From positions 595,923 to 659,922 of the forward strand of contig CAUJCO010000013.1 in NCBI GenBank assembly GCA_963169645.1: DNA of 64,000 nt. Reading direction: 5' to 3'. The first letter of the stretch is position 1. Each line of letters opens with the position of its first letter. The stretch is from Bacteroidota bacterium. Its GTDB lineage: Bacteria; Bacteroidota; Bacteroidia; Chitinophagales; JADIYW01. This document shows positions 54,314-63,602 of this stretch, one piece after another. The notes beneath the pieces are model-generated. The model searched no databases. It was not told where the DNA came from and was given only the letters and a program-made list of their open reading frames with translations. The translations under genes were made by a program, and so were the position numbers.

Positions 54314-57300
54314 TCATCCAAATACTTTCTCATCTATTTCTTTAAAAATCAGTTCGGTTTCGTGCATGGTTTTGATGTTGTCATACACTAATATTAAACT
54401 GTTGCCGCTTTGTTTTAAATTGCATTTCTTTTTAGAGTTTTGGATATGCTCCATCACTTTTGGGAAATACGGACTTTCATAATACGGTGATTTTGGATTG
54501 TCTAAGAAGTAGCAACGCAGTTTACCATTTTTTAAAATGATACGTTCAAACCCAATTTTTTTTGCTACCCAACGAATGCGCAATCCATCAAATAATTCAT
54601 GGATTTGTTTTGGTAATTTGCCAAATCTATCTTCTAATTTTTTGGAAAATAGTTGCAAGTTTTCTTCGTTTTCAATGGCATCTAATTCGGTGTACAATCT
54701 CAAACGTTCTTCCGTGTTTTGTACATATTCCAATGGAATCAACATCTCAACATCCGTATCAATTGTACAATCATATACAAATTGTTTTTGTTCTTCAATT
54801 TGCTCTTTGAAAACATCTTTAAAGTCAGTGTATTTTAATTCTTGGATAGCTTCATCTAAAATTTTGTGGTACATCTCAAAACCAATATCTGTGATAAAAC
54901 CACTTTGCTCACCACCTAATAAATTGCCGGCACCGCGAATATCCATATCGCGTAAAGCGATTTGAAATCCGGAACCTAAATCCGAAAATTCTTCTAATGT
55001 TTGTAAGCGTTTTCTTGCTTCATCCGTCAACGTAGATTTCGGTGGCGACAACAAATAACAAAATGCTTTTTTATTGGAACGACCAACGCGTCCACGCAAT
55101 TGATGCAAATCACTCAAGCCAAAATGATGCGCATTGTTGATGATAATGGTGTTGGCATTCGGAATATCCAAACCACTTTCAACAATGTTGGTAGAAAGCA
55201 ACACATCAAATTCACCGTTGATGAATTGCAACATAATTTCTTCTAATTGATTGCCGTCTAATTGGCCGTGTGCCGAACGAATACTGATATCCGGACACAA
55301 TTTGTGCAACACTGTTTCCAGCTCCACTAAATCTTTGACGCGGTTGTGTACAAAATAAACTTGTCCGCCACGGAACACTTCGAACTCTATAATTTCTTTA
55401 ATATTTTTTACATCAAACACTTGCACTTCTGTTGTAATTGGAATGCGATTGCTGGGTGGTGTCATGATGTTTGATAAGTCGCGGGCACCCATTAACGAAA
55501 ATTTGAGTGTGCGTGGAATTGGTGTTGCTGTGAGCGTTAAGGTATCAACGTTGTGTGCTAATTGACGCAATTTTTCTTTTGCCGAAACGCCAAATTTCTG
55601 TTCCTCATCAATAATTAATAATCCCAAATCTTTAAACAATAAATCTTTGTTTAAAATGGCATGTGTGCCGATTAAAATATCTATTTTTCCTTCTTTGGTT
55701 TTTTCTAATGTTTCTTTTTTTTCTTTTGCCGTTTTAAATCGGTTTAGAAAATCTACCGAAACACCGTGTTCTTTTAAACGAGCAGCAAATGTTTTATAGT
55801 GTTGCCACGCTAAGATAGTTGTTGGTACTAATACGGCAACTTGTTTTCTGTCTGTAACGGCTTTAAATGCTGCACGAATGGCAATTTCTGTTTTTCCAAA
55901 ACCAACATCTCCACAAATCAACCGATCCATCGGATGTGGTTTTTCCATGTCTGCTTTCACATCTGCAGTTGCTTTGCTTTGGTCCGGTGTATCTTCATAC
56001 ATAAAGCTCGCCTCCAACTCATCTTGCAAATAGGTATCTCTGCTAAACGCAAATCCTTTGGCTACTTTTCGCTGTGCATACAATTTTATCAACTCTGCAG
56101 CAATGTCTTTAATTTTTTTCTTGGTCTTATTTTTAAGATTAATCCAAGCATCGCTACCCAATTTATTTATCTTTGGAACATGCCCTTCTTTGCCGGTGTA
56201 TTTAGATATTTTATGTAGTGAATTGATGTTGACATATAGCAAGTCGTTATCTTTATAAATCAACCGCACCATTTCTTGAGTTTGTCCGTTTACGGTTACT
56301 TTTTCCAATCCGGAAAACTTACCGATTCCGTGGTCAATATGTGTAACATAATCGCCCGGATTTAAATCTTTAAGTTGGCGAATAGTAATAGCCTTACTAC
56401 GATTGTAGCTAATAGCCGTTTTATATTTGTGATAGCGATCAAATATTTGATGGTCGGTATAGCAAACTATTTTTAAATCTTTATCTACAAAACCTTGAGC
56501 CAAATCTATCACACAAGGATGGAAAATAATTTGTGCATTTTTATCTTCAAAGATGGTGTTAAACCGCTCTATTTGACGGGTGTTTTCTGAGCAAATAAAC
56601 AACTGAAATTGTTGTTGTTGATGCTGTTGTAAATCTTGTATTAATAAGTCAAAATTTCGATTAAACGAGGGTTGTGGTTGTTGTTGATAGGTAATGACGG
56701 CATCGGGCTCTGTTGTAAAATAGGAACTTGATTTATTGCCAATTTCAATTATTTTATTTCTGAAAATTTCCGGTATCAGCTCATCCGGAGCAATTAATAT
56801 TTCGTGTAAAGTTTTTCCAATAAAGGCGTGTTCTTTTATTTTTTTAGTTTGGATGTTTTCAAACTCTTCTAATGCACTTATAAAATGTTGTTCAATTTTT
56901 TCTTTAAATAAAGTTGCGTCTCGGAGCCACACAACGGTGTTTTGCGGCAAAAACTCAAACAGTGATGCCGTGGTTTCTTTGGTAAAATGTGCATTGATAT
57001 TTGGAATAATAGTAAGCTCCGAAATTTTGCGAACGGATAATTGCGTTTCGGGCTCAAAGGTTCTTAAACTTTCCACCTCATCATCAAACAATTCAATGCG
57101 ATACGGCAATTCGTTGCCAAATGAAAAAACATCTATAATACCTCCACGAATGGAAAACTCACCGGGTTCATATACGAAATCTGTACGATTGAAACCATAT
57201 TCCAACAATAAATCCAACATAAAATCTACATTGATTTTTTCGCCGGTTTTTAAGAACAAGGTATTCTCTATCAACTTCTCTTTGCGAACCAATAATTCTT

Positions 57301-57688
57301 GCAACGCTTCGGGAAAAGTAACAATGAGTTCGCCCCCTTTTTTTGCATTTAATAAAGCATTTAATGTTTGTGCCCGCAATAAAATATGGTGATTGTTCAG
57401 CTCTGTAAATTGGTTGTTTTTTTTATACGATGATGGTAGAAATAAGATTTCTTTTTGGGGTAATAAATGCTGTAAATCATTTTGGATATACTGAGCTTCT
57501 TCGGCATCATTTGCTATGATAACCTGCGTTGCATCGGATTGTAAAAAGACAGATGCTGTGATGAAATTTACGGATGAGCCAATAGTTCCACGTAGCAAGA
57601 CGTTTGCTTGCGGTTTTGTTAAATGCTGAAGTAATTCTTGTGTGCGGCTATCATCGCGAAACAAGAATAATAATTGTTGCAAATCCAT
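54314..57688 (-). CDS. mfd: Transcription-repair coupling factor
   Basis: ATP-dependent translocase that removes RNA polymerase stalled at DNA damage and recruits UvrA. The 1124 residues are full length: an N-terminal UvrB-like part, the RNA-polymerase-interacting domain (GDYVTHIDHGIGKFSGLEKV), the RecG-like motor with Walker A GDVGFGKTEIAIRAAF, the DEEQ box in LLIIDEEQKFG, TATPIPRTL and GRVGRSNKKAFCYLL, and the TRCF C-terminal domain. Promoter element TATCTTTG lies 49 bases upstream. Confidence 0.97.
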   Translation of the reverse strand: MDLQQLLFLFRDDSRTQELLQHLTKPQANVLLRGTIGSSVNFITASVFLQSDATQVIIANDAEEAQYIQNDLQHLLPQKEILFLPSSYKKNNQFTELNNHHILLRAQTLNALLNAKKGGELIVTFPEALQELLVRKEKLIENTLFLKTGEKINVDFMLDLLLEYGFNRTDFVYEPGEFSIRGGIIDVFSFGNELPYRIELFDDEVESLRTFEPETQLSVRKISELTIIPNINAHFTKETTASLFEFLPQNTVVWLRDATLFKEKIEQHFISALEEFENIQTKKIKEHAFIGKTLHEILIAPDELIPEIFRNKIIEIGNKSSSYFTTEPDAVITYQQQPQPSFNRNFDLLIQDLQQHQQQQFQLFICSENTRQIERFNTIFEDKNAQIIFHPCVIDLAQGFVDKDLKIVCYTDHQIFDRYHKYKTAISYNRSKAITIRQLKDLNPGDYVTHIDHGIGKFSGLEKVTVNGQTQEMVRLIYKDNDLLYVNINSLHKISKYTGKEGHVPKINKLGSDAWINLKNKTKKKIKDIAAELIKLYAQRKVAKGFAFSRDTYLQDELEASFMYEDTPDQSKATADVKADMEKPHPMDRLICGDVGFGKTEIAIRAAFKAVTDRKQVAVLVPTTILAWQHYKTFAARLKEHGVSVDFLNRFKTAKEKKETLEKTKEGKIDILIGTHAILNKDLLFKDLGLLIIDEEQKFGVSAKEKLRQLAHNVDTLTLTATPIPRTLKFSLMGARDLSNIMTPPSNRIPITTEVQVFDVKNIKEIIEFEVFRGGQVYFVHNRVKDLVELETVLHKLCPDISIRSAHGQLDGNQLEEIMLQFINGEFDVLLSTNIVESGLDIPNANTIIINNAHHFGLSDLHQLRGRVGRSNKKAFCYLLSPPKSTLTDEARKRLQTLEEFSDLGSGFQIALRDMDIRGAGNLLGGEQSGFITDIGFEMYHKILDEAIQELKYTDFKDVFKEQIEEQKQFVYDCTIDTDVEMLIPLEYVQNTEERLRLYTELDAIENEENLQLFSKKLEDRFGKLPKQIHELFDGLRIRWVAKKIGFERIILKNGKLRCYFLDNPKSPYYESPYFPKVMEHIQNSKKKCNLKQSGNSLILVYDNIKTMHETELIFKEIDEKVFG

Positions 57689-57736
57689 TGCTGATAGTGC
57701 ATTTTTAAAATGCTATTTAAGTAGCAAAATGCACCG

Positions 57737-57744
57737 CAAAGATA
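57737..57744 (-). promoter_or_regulatory. Predicted -7 element (TATCTTTG) for mfd
   Basis: Perfect TAnnTTTG on the minus strand, 48 bases before the mfd ATG. Confidence 0.5.
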
Positions 57745-57789
57745 CGACTTTTACAAGCACTATAAAATAAGAAACGATAAAGAATGTTG

Positions 57790-58215
57790 CTAAAGATTTT
57801 CCACTACCGTAATACTGGATGGAATGCAATTCGGGTCTGCTTTGTCCGCGGTAGGCACAAATTCTTCAATTAGGATTTCATCGCCCTCTGATGCATATTC
57901 CAATAATTCGGCAATATTTAATTGTTTTTGTTTGATGAAACGAAGATAGATAGGTGGTTCGCCTTTTTTACCAATATTGGATTTTAACGTGATATTGAAA
58001 AACACTTTGGTTTTATTGTTTTTCGTTACTGTAATGATTCCTTTCGTATTTTTAGCAATATAGGTTCCTGAGTTTAATACATCTTTATTGAGAAATGCTT
58101 GCACACAAGGTGTGCCGTTATATTTTGGACGTGCCAATTCCATATTCTCTGCTTTTTGTAAAGCAAAAGCAGAGAAGCTAAAACACGCTATAATACAACT
58201 CAATAGTAATCGCAT
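57790..58215 (-). CDS. Small secreted protein of unknown function
   Basis: A 141-residue protein with a signal peptide (to about AFALQ, residue 20). The mature part is beta-prone, with GTYIAKNTKGIITVTKNNKT and a C-terminal DPNCIPSSITVVENL; two cysteines could form a disulfide. No family recognised. A near-consensus TATCTTTA lies 4 bases before its ATG, similar to the leaderless arrangement elsewhere here. Confidence 0.6.
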   Translation of the reverse strand: MRLLLSCIIACFSFSAFALQKAENMELARPKYNGTPCVQAFLNKDVLNSGTYIAKNTKGIITVTKNNKTKVFFNITLKSNIGKKGEPPIYLRFIKQKQLNIAELLEYASEGDEILIEEFVPTADKADPNCIPSSITVVENL

Positions 58216-58281
58216 AGTATAAAGATATATAAATTAAGGCAGTTTTGATTGTGATTTTTTTGTGAACGAATGCTTTAGTTA

Positions 58282-58920
58282 TTATGGTCTATAAAAATCT
58301 TGTGTAACATACAAAATTACTTCTCCGTTTTTATTTTTATGTATTGCCGCACCCACACCACTAAATTGAAAATTTTTACGCAGCATATTTTTGCGATGTG
58401 GCATAGAATTATATAAACTTTCTATCACAGATTGTGCCAAATCTATATATGTACGAGCTGTTATCGTTAATAATTCCATGTGGCAATTCTCACCTATTTC
58501 TTTTTCGGTATCAACACCACAAATTTTTAGTCTATCTTTTAATGTTTTTAGTTTCGTGTTATATAGGTTTTGATGATCGAAAAAATTGTGTTTGGCCATT
58601 TGATTGCTATGCAGTATGGCAGCTTTCAGCAATCGATTGTCCATCTCTAAAGGTGAAACATTGTGCATTATTCTTACTTTATTCGTGGCATAAAACAAGC
58701 ATGCGTTGAGTAAATGTAAATCGATACTATCTACATTTATATCCTGTTTTATTTCTTTTAATTGATAAAACTGAGCGACATCATACGCAGGATAGATTTT
58801 TTCTTTATATACAGATTCTTGTTCGTAATATGCAATCTGCTTCAACCATTTCCCACTTTTATCAATGGAATATAAAGATTGATTCAATAAAAATAACCAA
58901 CAGAGCAAACTGTATCTCAT
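58282..58920 (-). CDS. CAP/SCP-domain secreted protein
   Basis: A 212-residue exported protein with a short signal peptide and a C-terminal CAP (cysteine-rich secretory/pathogenesis-related-1) domain. The typical metal-site and fold motifs appear: HSNQMAKHNFFDH, IGENCHMEL and MPHRKNMLRKNFQFSGVGAA. Such bacterial proteins are of mixed or unknown function. Its stop is 66 bases from the next start on the same strand. Confidence 0.85.
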   Translation of the reverse strand: MRYSLLCWLFLLNQSLYSIDKSGKWLKQIAYYEQESVYKEKIYPAYDVAQFYQLKEIKQDINVDSIDLHLLNACLFYATNKVRIMHNVSPLEMDNRLLKAAILHSNQMAKHNFFDHQNLYNTKLKTLKDRLKICGVDTEKEIGENCHMELLTITARTYIDLAQSVIESLYNSMPHRKNMLRKNFQFSGVGAAIHKNKNGEVILYVTQDFYRP

Positions 58921-58961
58921 AGAGATAAATACGCTATTTCGAGTTATTTATTGTTTAAAAT

Positions 58962-58994
58962 AAAAAAAGTCGTAGCGATGCTACGACTTTTTTT
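58962..58994. terminator. Terminator between the CAP gene and hppA
   Basis: AAAAAAAGTCGTAGC pairs with GCTACGACTTTTTTT around GAT, ending 16 bases from the hppA stop; A and T runs on both strands. Confidence 0.9.
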
Positions 58995-59010
58995 TATAAA
59001 GATGTTTTGT

Positions 59011-61419
59011 TTATTTTTTGCAACAAGCATCTTGTTTTGCTTTTCCGGCTTCCGTGCAACAAGCTTTTTTGCAAGTACTTGCATCACATTTTCCAGGCGT
59101 TTCACAACCGGCTTCTTCACATTTAGATACGTCGCAACCGGCTGTTTTATTAACGATACATTTTTTCTCTACAATCGTATTTCCTAAAGAGTCAGTATAT
59201 GTAGTATCTGTTAAGTAAGTGCAGTTTTCAGTAGCAGCTTTATCCATTTTGCATTCTTCTGTTGATGCAGCCATTTCTTTGCAGCAAGCATCTTTAGCAT
59301 CGCCACCATCTATGGATAACATACCGCTTGTAGATAAGTAAGGAGCGATAACCAAAGATACGATAGACATTAATTTAATTAAGATATTCATAGATGGTCC
59401 GGAAGTATCTTTAAATGGATCACCTACTGTATCACCTGTTACAGCAGCTTTATGTGGCTCCGATTTTTTGTAGAAAGTTTCTCCATTGATGTCCACACCT
59501 TTTTCAAATGATTTTTTAGCATTATCCCAAGCACCACCTGCGTTAGATTGGAACATACCCATCAACACACCTGAAACGGTTACACCGGCTAATAAACCAC
59601 CTAAAACTTCTGGTCCAAATAAGAAGCCAATTACAATCGGAGTGATTAATGCAATTGCACCCGGTAACATCATCTCACGAATAGATGCTTGTGTAGAGAT
59701 AGCAACGCATTTTTCATATTCCGGTTTTGCTTTGTATTCCATAATTCCTGGAATTTCGCGGAACTGACGACGAACTTCGTTCACCATGTCCATGGCCGCA
59801 CGACCAACAGCAGAGATAGCCAAAGCTGAGAAAATAAATGGAATCATACCACCAATAAACAAACCTGCTAAAACAGGTGCTTTATAGATATCAATTGCAT
59901 CAATTCCGGAAACACCTACGAACGCTGCAAATAAAGCTAATGAAGTTAAAGCTGCAGATGCAATAGCAAATCCTTTTCCGGTAGCTGCTGTTGTATTTCC
60001 AACGGCATCTAAGATGTCTGTTCTGCCACGTACTTCTTCTGGCAATTGGCTCATTTCGGCAATACCACCTGCATTATCTGCTATTGGACCAAACGCATCA
60101 ATTGCTAATTGCATAGCGGTTGTTGCCATCATACCGGCAGCAGCGATTGCCACACCGTATAATCCTGCACACATATAGGAACCTACGATACCGGCTGCTA
60201 ATACGATAATTGGTAATACCGTACTTTCCATACCAATAGCTAATCCACCAATGATGTTGGTAGCATGACCGGTAGAAGATTGGCGTACGATAGATAATAC
60301 CGGACGTTTACCCATAGCTGTATAATATTCTGTAATTATAGACATTAATGCACCAACTACTAAACCTACTATAATAGCACCAAACACACCATTAGCTGAA
60401 AATACATGACCACGTAATTCCATCGTATCCGGTAAAATATGGTGAACCAAGAAGAAAGAAGCAATACCGGTTAAGATAATAGAACCCCAGTTTCCTAAGT
60501 TTAATGCACCTTGTACATCTCCTTTTTCATCTTTTACAGCTACAAAGAAAGTTCCCACCCATGAAAATATAATACCAACACCTGCAATTACCATTGGTAA
60601 TAAGATAGGAGCTAAACCACCAAAATTATCGATAGATTGTGTTTCTTGACCAAGCACCATTGTTGCTAATACCGTTGCTACATACGAACCAAATAAATCA
60701 GCTCCCATACCGGCTACGTCACCTACGTTATCGCCTACGTTATCAGCAATCGTTGCAGGATTTCTAACGTCATCTTCCGGAATACCTGCTTCTACTTTAC
60801 CTACTAAGTCGGCACCAACGTCAGCAGCTTTAGTATAAATACCACCACCAACACGTGCAAATAATGCAATTGATTCTGCACCTAAAGAGAAACCCGTTAA
60901 AACTTCTATAGCTCTTTTTACATGCATTGGGTCTGCAGCACCATTAAACATTACATAAAAAACAATGAATAAACCACCTAGGCCAAAGACAGCTAATCCG
61001 GCAACACCTAATCCCATTACAGAACCACCGGTGAATGACACTTTAAGTGCATTTGCTAAACTAGAACGTGCAGCCTGTGTAGTGCGTACGTTTGCTAATG
61101 TTGCTACTTTCATACCTACATAACCTGCAAAGGCAGAAAATACTGCTCCAATAATAAATGCTACCGCGATAATCGGTGAAGATTCTTCACCACCTTTCCA
61201 GCCTAAGAAAGCTAGTAATATAGCAGCAATAATTCCGAAATAGCTCAATATTTTCCATTCGGCTTTTAAGAACGCTATAGCACCATTAGCGATATAACCG
61301 GCTAATTCTTGCATATTCGCATCGCCTGCATTTTGTTTTTTTACCCAAGCGTACTTAATAGCGGTTATTATCAACCCAAAAATTCCCAAAAAAGGTACTA
61401 CATAAAAAAGTGTATTCAT
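59011..61419 (-). CDS. hppA: Membrane-bound proton/sodium pyrophosphatase with cysteine-rich C-terminal tail
   Basis: Couples pyrophosphate hydrolysis to H+ or Na+ transport across the inner membrane. The 802 residues have the family motifs [38 protein letters not shown] and [30 protein letters not shown] carries Ala at the position that marks potassium-dependent enzymes. After the last membrane helices an unusual ~93-residue hydrophilic tail (residues 710-802, DNA 59011-59292) contains 14 cysteines in pairs such as [13 protein letters not shown] and ACCTEAG. Typical family members end where this tail begins. Ion specificity is not decided by what I can see. Confidence 0.95.
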   Translation of the reverse strand: MNTLFYVVPFLGIFGLIITAIKYAWVKKQNAGDANMQELAGYIANGAIAFLKAEWKILSYFGIIAAILLAFLGWKGGEESSPIIAVAFIIGAVFSAFAGYVGMKVATLANVRTTQAARSSLANALKVSFTGGSVMGLGVAGLAVFGLGGLFIVFYVMFNGAADPMHVKRAIEVLTGFSLGAESIALFARVGGGIYTKAADVGADLVGKVEAGIPEDDVRNPATIADNVGDNVGDVAGMGADLFGSYVATVLATMVLGQETQSIDNFGGLAPILLPMVIAGVGIIFSWVGTFFVAVKDEKGDVQGALNLGNWGSIILTGIASFFLVHHILPDTMELRGHVFSANGVFGAIIVGLVVGALMSIITEYYTAMGKRPVLSIVRQSSTGHATNIIGGLAIGMESTVLPIIVLAAGIVGSYMCAGLYGVAIAAAGMMATTAMQLAIDAFGPIADNAGGIAEMSQLPEEVRGRTDILDAVGNTTAATGKGFAIASAALTSLALFAAFVGVSGIDAIDIYKAPVLAGLFIGGMIPFIFSALAISAVGRAAMDMVNEVRRQFREIPGIMEYKAKPEYEKCVAISTQASIREMMLPGAIALITPIVIGFLFGPEVLGGLLAGVTVSGVLMGMFQSNAGGAWDNAKKSFEKGVDINGETFYKKSEPHKAAVTGDTVGDPFKDTSGPSMNILIKLMSIVSLVIAPYLSTSGMLSIDGGDAKDACCKEMAASTEECKMDKAATENCTYLTDTTYTDSLGNTIVEKKCIVNKTAGCDVSKCEEAGCETPGKCDASTCKKACCTEAGKAKQDACCKK

Positions 61420-61448
61420 AATCTAATAATTTGATTTTTAATGCGGTG

Positions 61449-61456
61449 CAAAAGTA
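61449..61456 (-). promoter_or_regulatory. Predicted -7 element (TACTTTTG) for hppA
   Basis: Perfect TAnnTTTG on the minus strand, 29 bases before the hppA ATG. Confidence 0.5.
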
Positions 61457-61507
61457 CGATAAAGTTTAGAATTATTAACATTCAAAGAAATTGTTAACAT
61501 AAAAAAT

Positions 61508-61544
61508 AAAAAAGGCTGAACAAAGTAAACGTTCAGCCTTTTTT
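61508..61544. terminator. Terminator between the HMA-protein gene and hppA
   Basis: GGCTGAAC and GTTCAGCC with A/T extensions form the stem around AAAGTAAAC, ending in a T run. It separates the upstream HMA operon from hppA. Confidence 0.9.
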
Positions 61545-61563
61545 TATGAATTGATAGTTGTTT

Positions 61564-61953
61564 TTAGTCTTCTTTTGATTTATTACAACTTGATTTTGTG
61601 TCTTTTTTGCAGGAAGTGTTTGATTTTCCTTTGGAACAACAACTCGATGGTTTTCCAACAGTGGCATTAGCCGCATTCTTAACAGAAATGGTGTATCCTG
61701 TTTTATCTACTAAGGTTTGGATGATTTTGGCTTCAGTGGTTGCCTTTTCATCATAAACAAGCGTTGCGTCGCTATTGGCCAAACTTACGGCACTCACTTC
61801 CTGAACTCCTTCTACTTTTGAAGCAGTTGATTTAAATTTCGTTTCACAGCTACTGCAATGCATACCTTTTACAGTAAGGTGCAGTGTTTTATTGGCAAAT
61901 GTGAAAGAAAATCCTATTGCCAAGATGGCGAAAAGAAGACTAATTTTTTTCAT
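61564..61953 (-). CDS. Secreted heavy-metal-associated (HMA) domain protein with Cys-rich tail
   Basis: A 129-residue exported protein. Signal peptide to about TFANK (residue 21), then an HMA domain with the metal site KGMHCSSCETKF (C33, C36) and the fold-typical DKTGYTISV, then a Cys/Lys/Ser tail (SSCCSKGKSNTSCKKDTKSS) with four cysteines. Probably binds copper or another soft metal in the periplasm. It is 10 bases downstream of a small membrane protein gene, likely co-transcribed, and next to the Cys-rich hppA. Confidence 0.85.
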   Translation of the reverse strand: MKKISLLFAILAIGFSFTFANKTLHLTVKGMHCSSCETKFKSTASKVEGVQEVSAVSLANSDATLVYDEKATTEAKIIQTLVDKTGYTISVKNAANATVGKPSSCCSKGKSNTSCKKDTKSSCNKSKED

Positions 61954-61963
61954 GACTTTTAAT

Positions 61964-62377
61964 TTATCTATAGTGTAACAAACCTATTATTAGTGCTACC
62001 AGAAAGAATGCCAAAGACAAACCTACCAGTTTCTTGTTTTCTTTTTTAAACCCTACTATGCCTAATGGAATTCCCAAAATAGCCAAGGTAATTTTTGGAT
62101 CTAACCAATGCATGCTAGCATACGCACCGGATTTAATATGGAACATAAACACCCAAAATCCAAAGACCAAGAATCCTATTGAAAACAACGTTTCTATTAA
62201 AATTGTTTTCTTTTTATAGTTTAAAAATTGCTCCTTATTTCCGGATAAAAATAAAATGCTTTTAATACTGTAAGAAATCAAAAATAAAACAGCAAACAAT
62301 AAGTGAAGGTGAATAAGGTTGAGGATATTGCTAAAAAACGATACGCCTTCTTCCATTTGAAAAAATGATAATAACAT
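61964..62377 (-). CDS. Small membrane protein, SirB-like, function unknown
   Basis: A 137-residue protein with four hydrophobic segments (IHLHLLFAVLFLISYSIKSILFL, LIETLFSIGFLVFGFWVFMF, ITLAILGIPLGIVGF and LAFFLVALIIGLL). HLHLL and the spacing resemble SirB-type small membrane proteins, but no conserved enzyme motif is seen. Precedes the HMA-domain gene by 10 bases with a promoter element upstream. Confidence 0.6.
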   Translation of the reverse strand: MLLSFFQMEEGVSFFSNILNLIHLHLLFAVLFLISYSIKSILFLSGNKEQFLNYKKKTILIETLFSIGFLVFGFWVFMFHIKSGAYASMHWLDPKITLAILGIPLGIVGFKKENKKLVGLSLAFFLVALIIGLLHYR

Positions 62378-62391
62378 AGACTAATTTTCAG

Positions 62392-62399
62392 CAAATATA
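62392..62399 (-). promoter_or_regulatory. Predicted -7 element (TATATTTG) for the membrane protein/HMA operon
   Basis: Perfect TAnnTTTG on the minus strand, 14 bases before the ATG at 62377. Confidence 0.45.
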
Positions 62400-62507
62400 A
62401 AGAATAAAAACTTTATTCACCGAAAATGGTGAGTTGTAAACATTTTATCGTATTTTTACATGCAAACCATGCTGTGCAAATCAGATAGAGAATAGCCGAA
62501 CACAGAA

Positions 62508-63587
62508 ATGAAATTTTTATTTGTCCGTTTTTGTATAAGCAATTTGCTTATACTGTCTCTCTTTGCGGTAGCATTTGGGCAAGATCCTAGTTTTGCACAA
62601 TTTTACCAATACAGAACCTACTTAAATCCGGCAGCTACCGGTTCCGAAAAAGGATTGAATGTTGCCATGATTTATAAAAATCAATGGAATTACGTTCCGG
62701 GTGGTTTTAATACTTATGGTATTGGAGTGGATGTTCAATCTGCACGAATCTCTTCCGGAGTGGGCGTAACTGCTTATCGAAGTGTAGAAGCAAAAGCCAT
62801 ACAAACCAATTATTTCTCGGCATCGTATGCATATATTGCCCGAATATCTAGGAATGTCAATTTACATATCGGAATTAACGCCGCATTTGTCAATAAATCG
62901 TTAGATAGAAGTCGACTGATTTTTACAGATGAACTAGATCCGGAAGTTGGTGTAGTGCCGGGCGGTTCCAGTACTGATGTCGTGTTGCGTAAAATAAATA
63001 TGTTTGATTTAGATGCCGGCTTATTGCTTCGATTTAGATATGACATAAACGAGCATCCGGTACATAATTCTTTAGGTTTTGCAGTGCATCATCTTACACG
63101 TCCGGATGAATCATTCCAAAATATTTCTACCAAAATACCGATGCGGTTTACAATAACCTACGGTGCTATGTTTCCGGTTTCAAGAGGAAAATATAAACGC
63201 AATATAGATTTTTATGTTTCTCCGGTTTTCAAATTCGATTTTCAAGAAAAATTACGCGTTTATAATGCCGGCATGTTTGCAACATTTAAACCTATTTATG
63301 CCGGTGCTATGTATCAGTTTAATAAATTTAGTAACAACAATACACATGGACTTATTTTTGTTGGTGGTGTAGATTGGGATTTAGGGCAAGATAATTTTAT
63401 GACTTTAAATGTTGGTTATAGCTATCAATTAGATTTTACAGGTGTTACTTCAAAAAGTAGAGGACAACACGAAGTAACAATGCGCATGAATTTTAATAAT
63501 GTAGCAATTATGCAACCAAAAAAGAAAAAAGGTAAAAAAGTTGATTGCTATGAATTTCCCGGAAAGAATGCCGTGAAATTGTTTTAA
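62508..63587 (+). CDS. PorP/SprF-family type IX secretion outer-membrane protein
   Basis: Outer-membrane component linked to type IX secretion and gliding. The 359 residues have a signal peptide (to FGQD, about residue 24) and the family opening PSFAQFYQYRTYLNPAATGSE, then beta-barrel strands (YKNQWNYVPGGFNTYGIGVD, SLGFAVHHLTRPDESF, GAMYQFNKF) and a basic C-terminus with PKKKKGKK. A short gap leads to the next secreted protein on the same strand, possibly a partner substrate. Confidence 0.9.
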   Translation: MKFLFVRFCISNLLILSLFAVAFGQDPSFAQFYQYRTYLNPAATGSEKGLNVAMIYKNQWNYVPGGFNTYGIGVDVQSARISSGVGVTAYRSVEAKAIQTNYFSASYAYIARISRNVNLHIGINAAFVNKSLDRSRLIFTDELDPEVGVVPGGSSTDVVLRKINMFDLDAGLLLRFRYDINEHPVHNSLGFAVHHLTRPDESFQNISTKIPMRFTITYGAMFPVSRGKYKRNIDFYVSPVFKFDFQEKLRVYNAGMFATFKPIYAGAMYQFNKFSNNNTHGLIFVGGVDWDLGQDNFMTLNVGYSYQLDFTGVTSKSRGQHEVTMRMNFNNVAIMQPKKKKGKKVDCYEFPGKNAVKLF

Positions 63588-63602
63588 TTTTAAAGATATC
63601 CA

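Noticed and set aside
54537..57392. Several open frames on the plus strand opposite mfd
   Set aside because: They are antisense shadows of an intact, fully motif-bearing gene.
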